From Streptomyces antimycoticus (lineage in GTDB: Bacteria; Actinomycetota; Actinomycetes; Streptomycetales; Streptomycetaceae): 64,000 bases of DNA. A program made the translations under genes and the position numbers. Within the stretch, counting starts at the first letter, position 1, and each line of letters opens with the position of its first letter. Location: contig NZ_BJHV01000001.1 of the NCBI RefSeq assembly GCF_005405925.1, positions 9,052,001 through 9,116,000 of the forward strand, read 5' to 3'. Below are positions 7,228 through 18,011 of the stretch, piece after piece. The notes below the pieces were generated by a model. The model made no database searches. It was not told the origin of the DNA and saw nothing but the letters and a program-made list of their open reading frames with translations.

Positions 7228-9642
7228 ATGCCAGACGCACCGACCACGACGGGCTCACCGGACAGCTCGACGGGCTCACCGGACAGCGGGCTCGGCGACG
7301 ACCGGATCCGCGCCCTGGACGCCCACTGGCGCGCCGCCAACTACCTCGCGGCGGGCCAGATCTATCTGCTGACCAACCCCCTGCTGACCGAGCCGCTGCG
7401 CCCGGACCACATCAAGCCCCGGCTGCTGGGCCACTGGGGCACCTCGCCCGGCCTCAACCTCGTCCACACCCACCTGAACCGCGTCATCAAGGACCGCGAC
7501 CTGGACGCCATCTGCGTCTGGGGCCCCGGCCACGGCGGCCCCGCGGTGCTCGCCGGCTCCTGGCTGGACGGCAGCTACTCCGAGATCTATCCGGACGTCA
7601 GCCGGGACGCGGCGGGCATGGCCCGGCTCTTCCGGCAGTTCTCCTTCCCCGGCGGGGTGCCCAGCCATGTGGCCCCCGAGACCCCCGGCTCGATCCACGA
7701 GGGCGGTGAGCTCGGCTACTCCCTCGCCCACGCCTACGGGGCAGCGCTGGACAACCCCGGGCTGCTGGTCGCCTGCGTCATCGGTGACGGCGAGGCCGAG
7801 ACCGGCCCGCTGGCCGGTTCCTGGCACGCCAACAAGTTCCTGGACCCGGTCCACGACGGCGCCGTGCTGCCGATCCTCCACCTCAACGGATACAAGATCG
7901 CCAACCCCACGGTGCTCGCCCGGCTGCCCGAGTCCGAACTCGACGACCTGCTGCGGGGGTACGGCCACGAGCCGATCCACGTCGCCGGGGACGAACCGCT
8001 TCAGGTGCACCGGTCCATGGCGCACGCCCTGGACGAGGCGCTGGACCGGATCGCCCTGCTCCAGCGCACCGCCCGCGAGGAGGGCATCGCCGAGCGGCCG
8101 CGCTGGCCCGTCATCGTGCTCCGTACGCCCAAGGGCTGGACCGGTCCCGAGGAGGTGGACGGGCTACCGGTGGAGGGCACCTGGCGCGCCCACCAGGTCC
8201 CCCTGCCGGGCGTCCGGGAGAACCCGGAGCATCTGCGGCAGCTGGAGCGCTGGCTGCGTTCGTACCGCCCCGAGGAGCTCTTCGACGCCGACGGGCGGCC
8301 CAGGCCGGACCTCCTGACCGAGGTCCCGGAGGGCGACCGCCGCCTGGGCGCCAATCCGCACGCCAACGGCGGACTGCTGCTGCGCTCGCTGCCCGTGCCC
8401 GACCTGGAGCGGTACGCGGTCCCCGTGGACAAGCCCGGTGCGACCCTGCACGAGCCGACCCGGGTCCTCGGCGGGCTGCTGGAGAAGGTCATGGAGGACA
8501 CCGCCGACCGCCGCGACTTCAGGGTGGTCGGCCCCGACGAGACCGCCTCCAACCGGCTGGAGGCCCTCTTCCGTGCCACCGGCAAGGCGTGGCAGGAGTC
8601 CATGGTGCCCACCGATGAGCACCTCAGCCGCAACGGCCGGGTCATGGAGATCCTCTCCGAGCACCTCTGCCAGGGCTGGCTTGAGGGCTATCTGCTGACC
8701 GGGCGGCACGGCCTCTTCTCCTGCTACGAGGCGTTCGTGCACATCGTGGACTCCATGGTCAACCAGCACATCAAATGGCTGAAGGTGTCCCGCTCACTGC
8801 CCTGGCGGCGCCCGGTGGCCTCCCTCAACTACCTGCTGACCTCCCATGTGTGGCGCCAGGACCACAACGGCTTCTCGCACCAGGACCCCGGCTTCGTCGA
8901 CCATGTGCTCAACAAGAGCCCGGAGGTGGTGCGCGTCTATCTGCCCCCGGACACCAACACCCTGCTCAGCGTGGCCGACCACGTCCTGCGCAGCCGCGAC
9001 TACGTGAATGTGGTCGTCGCGGGCAAACAGCCCTGCTTCGACTGGCTCGATCTCGACCAGGCGCGCGCCCACTGCGCCCGCGGCGCCGGGACCTGGGACT
9101 GGGCCGGTACCGAGAACGGCGCGGGGGAGCCGGACGTGGTGCTGGCCGCCGCGGGCGACGTGCCCACCCAGGAGGTGGTCGCGGCCGCCGGGATCCTCCG
9201 CCGCCATCTGCCCGATGTGGCCGTGCGGGTGGTCAACGTCGTCGACATGACCCGGCTGCTGCCGAAGGAGGAGCATCCGCACGGGATGACGGACCACGAG
9301 TTCGACGCCCTGTTCACCCGCGACCGGCCGGTCATCTTCGCCTACCACGGCTATCCGTGGCTGGTGCACCGGCTGTCCTACCGCCGGGCCGTCCACCCGC
9401 ACCTCCATGTCCGCGGCTACATGGAGATGGGCACCACGACCACACCGTTCGACATGGTGGTCCGCAACGACCTGGACCGCTACCGGCTGGTGATGGACGT
9501 CATCGACCGGACTCCGGGGCTCGCGGCGCGCGCCGTGGGCGTACGGCAGCGGATGCAGGACGCCCGCACCCGCCACCACGCCTGGATCCGCGAGCACGGC
9601 ACCGATATGCCCGAGGTCGCCGAATGGTCCTGGACCGGCTGA
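7228..9642 (+). CDS. xfp: Xylulose-5-phosphate/fructose-6-phosphate phosphoketolase
   Basis: An 804-residue thiamine-diphosphate enzyme, the usual family length, that cleaves xylulose 5-phosphate or fructose 6-phosphate with phosphate to acetyl phosphate and an aldose phosphate. Visible: [19 protein letters not shown], the ThDP/Mg motif [14 protein letters not shown] followed by [10 protein letters not shown], the middle motif [10 protein letters not shown], and the C-terminal [14 protein letters not shown] at 7228 follows GAGGGAGAGAGG. The first 20 or so residues are a Ser/Thr/Gly-rich extension with a repeated TGSPDS. It supplies acetyl phosphate with little NADH production, which fits a stress island; acetate kinase is not adjacent. 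Confidence 0.96.
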   Translation: MPDAPTTTGSPDSSTGSPDSGLGDDRIRALDAHWRAANYLAAGQIYLLTNPLLTEPLRPDHIKPRLLGHWGTSPGLNLVHTHLNRVIKDRDLDAICVWGPGHGGPAVLAGSWLDGSYSEIYPDVSRDAAGMARLFRQFSFPGGVPSHVAPETPGSIHEGGELGYSLAHAYGAALDNPGLLVACVIGDGEAETGPLAGSWHANKFLDPVHDGAVLPILHLNGYKIANPTVLARLPESELDDLLRGYGHEPIHVAGDEPLQVHRSMAHALDEALDRIALLQRTAREEGIAERPRWPVIVLRTPKGWTGPEEVDGLPVEGTWRAHQVPLPGVRENPEHLRQLERWLRSYRPEELFDADGRPRPDLLTEVPEGDRRLGANPHANGGLLLRSLPVPDLERYAVPVDKPGATLHEPTRVLGGLLEKVMEDTADRRDFRVVGPDETASNRLEALFRATGKAWQESMVPTDEHLSRNGRVMEILSEHLCQGWLEGYLLTGRHGLFSCYEAFVHIVDSMVNQHIKWLKVSRSLPWRRPVASLNYLLTSHVWRQDHNGFSHQDPGFVDHVLNKSPEVVRVYLPPDTNTLLSVADHVLRSRDYVNVVVAGKQPCFDWLDLDQARAHCARGAGTWDWAGTENGAGEPDVVLAAAGDVPTQEVVAAAGILRRHLPDVAVRVVNVVDMTRLLPKEEHPHGMTDHEFDALFTRDRPVIFAYHGYPWLVHRLSYRRAVHPHLHVRGYMEMGTTTTPFDMVVRNDLDRYRLVMDVIDRTPGLAARAVGVRQRMQDARTRHHAWIREHGTDMPEVAEWSWTG

Positions 9643-9681
9643 GGACCGGCCCGGACGCTCTCACCCAGCGGATCGATGGGC

Positions 9682-10953
9682 TCACCCGGCGGGGAAGTAG
9701 CCGTCCAGATAGGCGTTGCGGAACTTCCCCGCCGGGTCGTGCTCGGCCAGCAGCCGCGCGAAGTCGGCGGCCCGGTCGTACGAGGCGAGGACCCGCTCCG
9801 GCGCGGCCGTCGTCAGCTTGCCCCAGTGCGGCCGCGCCCCCAGCGGCAGCAGCGCCTCCTCCATGGCGGCCACCACCTCGATCACCGCCTCGTGGTCGGG
9901 GACCCAGGTGAAGTGGAAGGCGACGCTGTCCCGGCCGTACGCGGGGCTCAGCCACAGCTCGTCCGCCGCGACCGTACGGACCTCGGACACCTGCACCACG
10001 GGCGCGATCCGGTCGCCGAGGCCGCGCAGCGCGGTGAACGCCGCCGAGGCGGCCTCGCGCGGCAGCAGCAGCTCCGACTGCAGCTCATCGCCGTTGCTGG
10101 GGGTGAAGTCCGGGCGGAAGTGCGGCAGCCGCTCATGCCACGGCCCCGGCGCGCCCAGCTGTTCGGTGCAGTGCAGCGGCGGCATCGCGGGCACCGGGTG
10201 GTGGTGGCGGTCGGCCGGGACGGCCCCCAGCCACGGCTGCCCGGACTCCGGGGGATCGGGCAGATCGGTGCGGCACTTCAGCCACACCACGCCCTCGCCC
10301 GAGCGCCAGTCGGTGAAGACGCTGACGCTGTAGGCGGCGCCGAAGATCTCCTCGAAGCTGTCGTCCAGCCGGTCCAGCGGAAGCCCGGTCCACACCCACT
10401 GGGCCACGTCGTAGGTGGGCTCGATGTCCAGCGTCATGGCGGTGACGACGCCCAGTCCGCCGAGCCCGACCACGGCCCCGTTCAGCCGGTCCCGGTCCTC
10501 GTCCCGGCTTATCCGGGTCACCTCGCCGTCGGGGCCGACGATCTCCAGCCCCGCGACCGCCGCCGCCAGGCACTGCTGGGCGCTCCCCGAGCCATGGGTG
10601 GCGGTGGCACAGGCTCCCGCGACCGTAATGTGCGGCAGCGAGGCGAGGTTGGCCAGGGCCAGACCCTCCGCGTGCAGGGCCTGGGCCACATGGGCGTAGC
10701 GCATCCCGGCCGCGATGGTCGCGGTCCGCTTTTCGGCGTCGATCTCCACCCGGTGCGGCAGCCGGTCCAGGTTCACCAGATCGCCCTCGGTGTCGGCGAT
10801 GCGGTTGAAGGAGTGGCCCGTGCCGAGCACCCGCACCCGGTCGGCGGAGCGGACGATCCGCCGCAGCTCGTCGACGGTGTCAGGGTGGTGCAGCCGGGCG
10901 GCGGAGAACGTGATGTTCCCGGCCCAGTTCGTCGGGGCGTGGGTGGTCGGCAT
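9682..10953 (-). CDS. Alditol/xylitol oxidase, covalent FAD (AldO type)
   Basis: A 423-residue VAO-family flavoprotein. It closely follows Streptomyces AldO: NWAGNITF at the N-terminus, GTGHSFN with His47 in the position of the covalent FAD histidine, SLPHITVAGACATATHGSG, VFTDWRSGEGVVWLK, CTEQLGAPGPWHERLPHFR, and the ending HWGKL to DPAGKFRNAY. AldO oxidizes C1 of xylitol, sorbitol and related polyols to aldoses with release of H2O2. ATG at 10953 gives the family N-terminus; its ribosome site is weak (AGGA). It is convergent with phosphoketolase and divergent from the glycerol facilitator, suggesting polyol metabolism. Confidence 0.93.
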   Translation of the reverse strand: MPTTHAPTNWAGNITFSAARLHHPDTVDELRRIVRSADRVRVLGTGHSFNRIADTEGDLVNLDRLPHRVEIDAEKRTATIAAGMRYAHVAQALHAEGLALANLASLPHITVAGACATATHGSGSAQQCLAAAVAGLEIVGPDGEVTRISRDEDRDRLNGAVVGLGGLGVVTAMTLDIEPTYDVAQWVWTGLPLDRLDDSFEEIFGAAYSVSVFTDWRSGEGVVWLKCRTDLPDPPESGQPWLGAVPADRHHHPVPAMPPLHCTEQLGAPGPWHERLPHFRPDFTPSNGDELQSELLLPREAASAAFTALRGLGDRIAPVVQVSEVRTVAADELWLSPAYGRDSVAFHFTWVPDHEAVIEVVAAMEEALLPLGARPHWGKLTTAAPERVLASYDRAADFARLLAEHDPAGKFRNAYLDGYFPAG

Positions 10954-11047
10954 CCGTGTCGTCCTGTTTCCGCTGGAGGGCGAGGGGTGATGGTGTCCTG
11001 ACCTTGGTACAGGGCCGCACCCTGATCCGTACAGACCGGGTTTCGCC

Positions 11048-11109
11048 GTCCATGACCGATCCATGCCCCGTCGCCGACCCGGCCTCGTGACCCGTCCATG
11101 CCGTCCATG
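11048..11109. repeat. Four TCCATG direct repeats in the AldO-glpF divergent region
   Basis: GTCCATG at 11048-11054, ATCCATG at 11059-11065, and GTCCATG at 11094-11100 and 11103-11109 lie upstream of the glycerol facilitator. The last two are spaced nine bases apart as CCGTCCATG units. They could be regulator half-sites, for example for a glycerol-responsive IclR-type repressor, but no direct evidence exists. Confidence 0.35.
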
Positions 11110-11165
11110 CCCCGGACGGCCCAACCGGACGGGCCGCCGGGCCGCCGCGCGCCCAGGATGGGCGC

Positions 11166-12019
11166 ATGACTGACCCGAAGGGCGCCCCGAAGGCGAACCG
11201 TCCGAGGTCGGCACTGATCGGCGAGCTCTGCGCGGAGTTCGCGGGCACCATGGTGCTGATCCTCTTCGGCTGCGGCGTCGTGGCCCAGGTCGTGGCCGGT
11301 GGCGCCCTCACCAAGCCCCCGGGCGGTCTCGGCGACCACGACTCCATCGCCTGGGCCTGGGGCCTGGGCGTCACCTTCGGTGTGTATGTGGCGGCGCGGC
11401 TCAGCGGAGCCCATATCAACCCGGCGGTCACCGTCTCGCTGGCGGCCTTCAAGGGCTTCCCCTGGAGCAAGGTCCTGCCCTACGTGGGGGCCCAGACGTT
11501 CGGCGCGTTCGTCGGGCCCTGCTGGTGCGCTGGAACTACACCGAGGTGCTGGGCCACGCCGACCCGGGGCACACCTTCAAGACCCAGTTCGTCTTCTCCA
11601 CCCTCCCCGGCAACGGCGTCCTTCCGGTCAGCGAATGGGGCGCGCTGCGCGACCAGATCATCGGCACCGCGATCCTGGTACTGCTCATCTTCGCCGTCAC
11701 CGATCTGCTGAACTCGGCCCCCAAGGCCAATCTGGGGCCGTTCATCATCGGCCTGATCGTGGTCGCGATCGGCATGGCGTGGGGCGCCGACGCGGGGTAC
11801 GCGATCAACCCGGCCCGTGACTTCGGCCCCCGGCTCGCCAGCTACATCACCGGCTATCACAGCGCCTGGCGGGACCAGTTCGGGAACATCTACTTCTGGG
11901 TGCCGATCGTGGGCCCGCTGGTCGGAGGGCTGATCGGCGCCGCCCTCTACAAGGTCCTGATCACTCGCTACCTCCCGGTGGCCGAACCGGAGGTGGGCCG
12001 CACCCCCACCCCCGAATAG
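11166..12019 (+). pseudogene. glpF: Glycerol uptake facilitator, interrupted by a one-base deletion
   Basis: Aquaglyceroporin in two frames. Frame 1 from ATG 11166 carries membrane helices and the first pore motif SGAHINPAVTVSL, up to FGAFVG. The second frame carries the rest, including GYAINPARDFGPR with the Asp after NPAR that marks glycerol-conducting members. The break is at GTCGGGCCC (about 11514-11519); one more G would read GTC GGG GCC CTG and give an unbroken 284-residue protein, the normal family length. glpK follows after 40 bases, forming a glpFK operon. Either a sequencing error or a recent inactivating mutation. Confidence 0.88.
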
Positions 12020-12058
12020 CCGATCCGGGGCCGGACCCCACCCACGAGAGGCGGCATC

Positions 12059-13576
12059 ATGCCGGAATTCGTCGGTGCGGTGGACCAGGGAACCACCAGC
12101 ACCCGCTTCATGATCTTCAACCACGACGGCGACGAGGTGGCTCGGTACCAGCTCGAGCACCGCCAGATCCTGCCGCGCGCGGGGTGGGTCGAGCACGATC
12201 CGGTGGAGATCTACGAGCGCACCAACTCCGTGATGCAGAACGCCCTCCGCGCGGGCGGCCTCTCGCCCACCGACCTGGCCGCGATCGGCATCACCAACCA
12301 GCGCGAGACCACGGTGATCTGGGATCCGCGCAACGGCCGCCCGTACTACAACGCCATCGTCTGGCAGGACACCCGCACCGACACCATCGCCGCCGCCCTC
12401 GAACGGGACGGCCGTGGCGAGATCATCCGCCGTAAGGCCGGGCTGCCGCCCGCCACCTACTTCTCCGGCGGCAAGATCAAATGGATTCTGGAGAACGTCG
12501 AGGGCGTCCGCGAGGCCGCCGAGCGCGGCCACGCCCTCTTCGGCAACACCGACGCCTGGGTGCTGTGGAACCTCACCGGCGGCCCCGGCGCCGGCATCCA
12601 CGCCACCGATGTCACCAACGCAAGCCGCACCATGCTGATGAACCTGGAGACGCTGGACTGGGACGACGAGCTGCTGGAGATCTTCGGCATTCCGCGGGCG
12701 ATGCTGCCGACGATCAACCCCTCCTCCCACCCCGAGGCGTTCGGCCAGGCCCGCACCTCCCGCCCACTGCGCACCGCCACCCCGATCACCGGCGTCCTCG
12801 GCGACCAGCAGGCGGCCACGGTCGGCCAGGTCTGCTTCGCCCCCGGCGAGGCCAAGAACACCTACGGCACCGGTAACTTCCTGCTGCTCAACACCGGAGC
12901 GGAGCTGATCCGCTCGACCAGCGGGCTGCTCACGACCGTGGCGTACCAGTTCGGCGACAGCCCTCCCGTCTACGCCCTGGAGGGCTCGATCGCCGTCACC
13001 GGCTCGGCCGTCCAGTGGCTGCGCGACCAGATGAAGATGATCGACGACGCCCCCGGGAGCGAGCGGCTCGCCCGCACCGTCGAGGACAACGGCGGGGTGT
13101 ACTTCGTGCCCGCATTCTCCGGGCTCTTCGCCCCCTACTGGCGCTCCGACGCCCGGGGCGCGATCGTCGGCCTCACCCGCTACAACACCAATGGCCATAT
13201 CGCCCGGGCCACCCTGGAGGCCATCTGCTACCAGAGCCGGGACGTGGTCGAGGCCATGGAACGGGACGCCGACATCCACCTGGACGTCCTGCGGGTGGAC
13301 GGCGGGGTCACCGACAACGAGCTGTGCATGCAGATCCAGGCCGATGTGCTGGGCGTACCGGTCAGCCGCCCCGTCATCGCCGAGACCACCGCCCTGGGCG
13401 CCGCCTACGCCGCGGGGCTGGCCACGGGTTTCTGGCGGGACACCGATGAGCTGCGCTCCCACTGGAGCGAGTCCAGGCGGTGGGAGCCCCAGTGGGACAA
13501 GAAGGCCAGGGAGGAGGGCTACACGGGCTGGAAGAAGGCCGTCCAGCGCACCCTGGACTGGATCACGGTCGAGTAG
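12059..13576 (+). CDS. glpK: Glycerol kinase
   Basis: A 505-residue FGGY-family kinase that makes glycerol 3-phosphate from glycerol and ATP in the cytoplasm. Visible: the nucleotide-binding start [24 protein letters not shown], the glycerol-site [31 protein letters not shown], and [14 protein letters not shown] near residue 415. ATG at 12059 follows GAGAGG. It lies directly downstream of glpF. No glpD is next to it, so the dehydrogenase step must be encoded elsewhere. Confidence 0.97.
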   Translation: MPEFVGAVDQGTTSTRFMIFNHDGDEVARYQLEHRQILPRAGWVEHDPVEIYERTNSVMQNALRAGGLSPTDLAAIGITNQRETTVIWDPRNGRPYYNAIVWQDTRTDTIAAALERDGRGEIIRRKAGLPPATYFSGGKIKWILENVEGVREAAERGHALFGNTDAWVLWNLTGGPGAGIHATDVTNASRTMLMNLETLDWDDELLEIFGIPRAMLPTINPSSHPEAFGQARTSRPLRTATPITGVLGDQQAATVGQVCFAPGEAKNTYGTGNFLLLNTGAELIRSTSGLLTTVAYQFGDSPPVYALEGSIAVTGSAVQWLRDQMKMIDDAPGSERLARTVEDNGGVYFVPAFSGLFAPYWRSDARGAIVGLTRYNTNGHIARATLEAICYQSRDVVEAMERDADIHLDVLRVDGGVTDNELCMQIQADVLGVPVSRPVIAETTALGAAYAAGLATGFWRDTDELRSHWSESRRWEPQWDKKAREEGYTGWKKAVQRTLDWITVE

Positions 13577-13597
13577 GCCCCGGATCACGGTCGAGTA
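13560..13597. repeat. 22-base tandem duplication across the glpK stop codon
   Basis: GGATCACGGTCGAGTA occurs at 13560-13575 and again at 13582-13597. The first copy includes the glpK stop (TAG); in the second the same position reads TAC and is non-coding. This looks like a short slippage duplication at the gene end. Confidence 0.7.
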
Positions 13598-13763
13598 CGC
13601 CCGGCAGGGCCCGAAGCCGGGTGGCCGCGCCGGGACCCGGTTGCGCCGGGCGTCCGACGGCGTTTCGCTGGAAGTACCCGGTGGTGGCCGAGACACCCTG
13701 GGACCGCGCCGCCGTTTCCGCCACCACCGCCGCTCGTCAGCATCCGACGCGGAGGTGATCCAG

Positions 13764-14909
13764 GTGAAAGCCGTCGTCTACGAGAAGCCCTATGCGGTGG
13801 CGGTGAGGGACGTCGACGATCCTCGGATCGAGCATCCGAACGATGTGATCGTGCGCGTCACGTCCAGCGCTATCTGCGGCTCCGATCTGCATATGTATGA
13901 GGGCCGTACGGCGGCCGAGCCCGGCATCGTCTTCGGGCACGAGAACCTCGGCGTCATCGAGGAGACCGGCCCCGGCGTCGTCACGCTGTCCAAGGGTGAC
14001 CGCGTCGTCATGCCGTTCAACGTGGCCTGCGGATTCTGCAAGAACTGCCTCGCGGGCGACACTGGCTTCTGTCTCACCGTCAACCCCGGTTTCGCGGGCG
14101 GTGCCTACGGCTATGTGGCGATGGGGCCCTACACGGGCGGCCAGGCCGAGCGGCTGCGGGTGCCCTTCGCCGACTTCAACTGCCTGAAGCTGCCCGCGGG
14201 CGAGGAGTTCGAGACCGACTTCGTCCTGCTCGCCGACATCTTCCCGACCGGCTATCACGGTTGTGAGCTGGCCGAGGTCTCCCCGGGCGAGAGCGTGGCC
14301 GTCTACGGCGCGGGCCCGGTGGGGCTGATGTCCGCCTACTCCGCGCTGCTGCGCGGCGCCGCCAAGGTGTTCGTGGTGGACCGGGTCCCCGAGCGGCTGG
14401 CCAAGGCCGAGGAGATCGGCGCCATCCCCATCGACTTCAGCAAGGACGACGCGGTGCGACAGATCATGGACCGCACCGGCGGCGAGGGCACCGACAAGGG
14501 CATCGACGCGGTGGGCTACCAGGCCCAGGGGCGCGAGGCCGGCCACGAGGAGCCCGCGGTGGTGCTCAACTCGCTGGTCGACACGGTGCGGCCGACCGGA
14601 CGGCTCGGCGTGCCGGGGCTGTACGTCCCCTCCGACCCCGGCGCCCCCGACGAGCACGCCAAACGCGGTCAGCTTCTGGTCTCCATCGGCCGGATGTTCG
14701 AGAAGGGCCAGCGCATGGGCACGGGCCAGTGCAATGTCAAGCGCTACAACCGCCAGCTGCGCGACCTGATCATCGCGGGCCGCGCCAGGCCCAGCTTCGT
14801 GGTCTCGCATGAACTCCCGCTGGACCAGGCCCCGCAGGCGTACGAGAAGTTCGACAGGCGAGTGGAGGGCTACACCAAGGTGGTGCTGCATCCGGTGCTC
14901 GCGGCCTGA
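13764..14909 (+). CDS. Glutathione-independent formaldehyde dehydrogenase-like zinc enzyme
   Basis: A 381-residue medium-chain dehydrogenase. Catalytic zinc region CGSDLHMYEG and GHENLG; structural Cys cluster CGFCKNCLAGDTGFC; the family insert NPGFAGGAYGYVAMGPYTGGQAE; nucleotide fold GAGPVGLMSAY; and KGIDAVGYQAQG typical of FdhA-like proteins with tightly bound NAD. The GTG at 13764 is chosen for GGAGGTGATC just upstream. It follows glpK by about 190 bases and precedes the gas vesicle cluster. It may oxidize formaldehyde or another small aldehyde; substrate not provable from sequence. Confidence 0.88.
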   Translation: MKAVVYEKPYAVAVRDVDDPRIEHPNDVIVRVTSSAICGSDLHMYEGRTAAEPGIVFGHENLGVIEETGPGVVTLSKGDRVVMPFNVACGFCKNCLAGDTGFCLTVNPGFAGGAYGYVAMGPYTGGQAERLRVPFADFNCLKLPAGEEFETDFVLLADIFPTGYHGCELAEVSPGESVAVYGAGPVGLMSAYSALLRGAAKVFVVDRVPERLAKAEEIGAIPIDFSKDDAVRQIMDRTGGEGTDKGIDAVGYQAQGREAGHEEPAVVLNSLVDTVRPTGRLGVPGLYVPSDPGAPDEHAKRGQLLVSIGRMFEKGQRMGTGQCNVKRYNRQLRDLIIAGRARPSFVVSHELPLDQAPQAYEKFDRRVEGYTKVVLHPVLAA

Positions 14910-14996
14910 CGGGTCACTTAATAGGGTGATATGCACCATACTTGGCTATATGTACCCGAACGGCTGTCTCGTTCAGCTCCGGGAGGAGGAGCGATC
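14910..14996 (+). promoter_or_regulatory. AT-richer leader, probable gas vesicle operon promoter
   Basis: This stretch is markedly richer in A/T than its surroundings (around TTAATAGGGTGATATGC and CTATATGTACCC) and ends in GGGAGGAGGAG before the ATG at 14997. GGGT-containing segments resemble stress sigma-factor -10 boxes of Streptomyces (GGGTAY), but no clean -35 match was found. Confidence 0.4.
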
Positions 14997-15470
14997 ATGA
15001 AGAACTCCCGGGTGGCGCTGGCCTTCGTCAGCGGCTATCTCTTCGGGCGCGGCCACAGGGGGACCTTGGTCCTCGGCCTCGCCGGTCTCGCCGCGGGCAA
15101 GCGGCTCTCCGGAATCAGCCCACCGGGCGTCCAGGCGCTGAAGTCCTCCGAGCTCGGCAAGCTGGGCCAGGAGATCGGCAGTCGGCTGGTCTCCGTGGGG
15201 CGGGAGGCGGCCATGTCGGCGGCCAGTAGCCGCATCGACGCCCTGAGCGACCGGCTGGAGCATCGAGCCTCGGCGCTGCGCACCGGCGGCGCGGGGGCGG
15301 GAAGCCGGAGGCCGGGGAGCACGAGGAGCCGGACGAGCACGAGGAGCACGAGGAGCACGAGCCGCGCGAGCGCACCGGCAAGCAGCAGCGCAAGCCGGCC
15401 GACCGTCCGGCGCAGGCCAGGAAGCGGACGGCTCCGAAGGGCCCGCGCGACGAAGCCAGAGGTGAGGGCG

Positions 15471-15478
<8 letters not shown>
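14997..15478 (+). CDS. gvpY: Gas vesicle cluster GvpY-like protein, probable frameshift
   Basis: Begins KNSRVALAFVSGYLFGR, with a hydrophobic N-terminal segment (LVLGLAGLAAG), followed by a helical region to SDRLEHRASAL near residue 97. As sequenced, the frame then turns into a Ser/Arg stretch and runs into the next gene. Adding one G in the G-rich run at 15293-15301 gives instead a Glu/His-rich tail (GEHEEPDEHEEHEEHEPRE) and a Lys/Arg-rich end, terminating at TGA 15476-15478 inside the next start (ATGGCTGA): 160 residues. That composition matches the first small protein of other Streptomyces gas vesicle loci as I recall them. ATG 14997 has GGGAGGAGGAG upstream. Function unknown; possibly membrane-associated. 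Confidence 0.7.
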
Positions 15479-16499
<1,021 letters not shown>

Positions 16500-16528
16500 C
16501 GGACCCCGCCCGGGAACGGGTGAGCGCG

Positions 16529-16972
16529 GTGACCGTAGCACGCCAGCAGCAGAGCCAGTATCTGGACCGGGCGAGTTCCAGCGCCCTGGTCGACGTGGTC
16601 GACCTGATCCTGGACAAGGGCCTGGTGATCGATGTGTATGTGCGGGTGTCCCTGGTGGGCATCGAGCTCTTGACCATCGACGCCCGGATCGTCGTCGCCA
16701 GCGTGGACACGTATCTGCGGTTCGCCGAGGCGACCAACCGACTCGACCTCGCCCGCAGCGGCACCGAGACCCACGGCCTGCCCGGCCTCATGGACGACCT
16801 CCGGGAGGGCGGCGGCAAGAAGAAGACCAAGGGCGCCCTGGAAGGCGTCAAGGAATCGGTCTCGGATCTGCTGCAGGACGATGACGACGAGGACCGGGAG
16901 CCCGAGCCCGAGGAGCGGGGCAGGCCCCGGCGCACGAGGGGTTCCACCAGCCACAGGGAGCGGGAGCGGTGA
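16529..16972 (+). CDS. gvpA: Gas vesicle structural protein GvpA-type
   Basis: The N-terminal 70 residues have the GvpA/J core: [44 protein letters not shown] in pieces, the alpha-beta-beta-alpha wall-forming unit. A C-terminal extension to 147 residues is Lys-rich, then acidic (DDDDED), then Arg-rich; this is longer than cyanobacterial GvpA. GTG at 16529 is preferred over GTG 16520 by spacing to GGAACGG, but both are in frame. The stop overlaps the start region of gvpF. It is the best candidate in this cluster for the major wall protein. Confidence 0.85.
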   Translation: MTVARQQQSQYLDRASSSALVDVVDLILDKGLVIDVYVRVSLVGIELLTIDARIVVASVDTYLRFAEATNRLDLARSGTETHGLPGLMDDLREGGGKKKTKGALEGVKESVSDLLQDDDDEDREPEPEERGRPRRTRGSTSHRERER

Positions 16973-17757
16973 TGGCCGAGGACGGACGTGCCTGCTATGT
17001 CTACGGGGTCGTCACGGACGACCGGACCGATGAGTCGGTCAAGGACCTCCCCGCCGTCGGGGATCCGGAGGCCCCGGTGACCCTGGTCCGCCACCGCGGC
17101 CAGGCCGCGGTGGTCAGTGAGGTGCCCGTCGGCAAGCCGCTGGGCACCCCCGAGGATCTGCGCACCCACGCCAAGGTGCTCGACAGCCTGGCCGAGCAGG
17201 GCCCACCGGTGCTGCCGTTCCGCTTCGGCACCGTGGTGAGTGACACCGTGGCGGTGACCGACGAGCTGCTGGCCGAGGGGCATGACGACTTCGCCCGCGG
17301 CCTCGACCGGCTCCGCGGCCGCTCGCAGCTCACCGTGCGGGCCCGGTACGAACAGGACGCGGTCCTGCGCGAGGTGGTGAGCGAACAGCCGGAGGCCAGA
17401 CGGCTCCGCGAGGAGCTGCGGGGGCTGTCGGAGGAGGAGGGGTACGAGCAGCGGATCCAGCTCGGGCGGCTCGTCCTGGACACCATCGACGCGAAGCGGA
17501 GCGTGGACGCGCTGGAGCTCGACCGGCGGCTGGGGCCGTACGCGCTGGCCTCGGTGTCGCAGGAGGCCTCGTCCGCCGAAGGGCTGGTCAACGCCTCGTT
17601 CCTGGTGGAGGACGCGAAGCGGCAGGCGTTCGAAGAGGCGGCCGAGGAACTCGCCGAGCACTGGCACGGCCGGGTCCGGCTGCGTCTGCTCGGCCCGCTG
17701 GCGCCGTACGACTTCGTAGCTGACGCACTGTTCGAAGGAGAGGAAGGCGACGAGTAG
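16972..17757 (+). CDS. gvpF: Gas vesicle protein GvpF/L family
   Basis: A 261-residue GvpL/GvpF-family protein: CYVYGVVTDD start, LPFRFGTVVSDT in the middle, a central charged helix (LREELRGLSEEEGY), and NASFLVEDAKRQAFEEAAEELAEHWHGR followed by LLGPLAPYDFV, the family C-terminal signature. ATG at 16972 overlaps the gvpA stop; GTG 16969 is also possible. Family members are minor components thought to help nucleate assembly by binding GvpA. Confidence 0.92.
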   Translation: MAEDGRACYVYGVVTDDRTDESVKDLPAVGDPEAPVTLVRHRGQAAVVSEVPVGKPLGTPEDLRTHAKVLDSLAEQGPPVLPFRFGTVVSDTVAVTDELLAEGHDDFARGLDRLRGRSQLTVRARYEQDAVLREVVSEQPEARRLREELRGLSEEEGYEQRIQLGRLVLDTIDAKRSVDALELDRRLGPYALASVSQEASSAEGLVNASFLVEDAKRQAFEEAAEELAEHWHGRVRLRLLGPLAPYDFVADALFEGEEGDE

Positions 17758-17759
17758 CC

Positions 17760-18011
17760 ATGGGACTGTTCACCGGCCTGGCCACACTGCCGCTGGCCCC
17801 GGTGCGAGGTGTCGTCTGGGTCGCCGAGCGGCTCCATGACGAGGCCCATCGGCAGCTGTACGACCCCGAGGTGATCAAGCAACGGCTGGAAGAGGTCGCG
17901 GAGGCCCGGGAGAGCGGAGAGCTCACCGAGGAGGAGGCGGCCCGCGAGGAGGACGAGCTGGTCCGCAGGCTGATGTCCCAGGGGCCGCCCGGCGGGGGCA
18001 TGGAGGTATGA
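17760..18011 (+). CDS. gvpG: Gas vesicle protein GvpG
   Basis: An 83-residue protein: hydrophobic start GLFTGLATLPLAPVRGVVWVAERLHDEA, then ELTEEEAAREEDELVRRL coiled-coil helix, as in the GvpG family. ATG at 17760 comes two bases after the gvpF stop with AAGGAGAGGAAGG inside gvpF serving as ribosome site. Its stop overlaps gvpO (ATGA). Likely an assembly factor. Confidence 0.92.
   Translation: MGLFTGLATLPLAPVRGVVWVAERLHDEAHRQLYDPEVIKQRLEEVAEARESGELTEEEAAREEDELVRRLMSQGPPGGGMEV

Noticed and set aside
14931..14996. Upstream extension of the first gas vesicle gene
   Set aside because: The strong ribosome site GGGAGGAGGAG lies just before ATG 14997, and the extension looks like promoter DNA.
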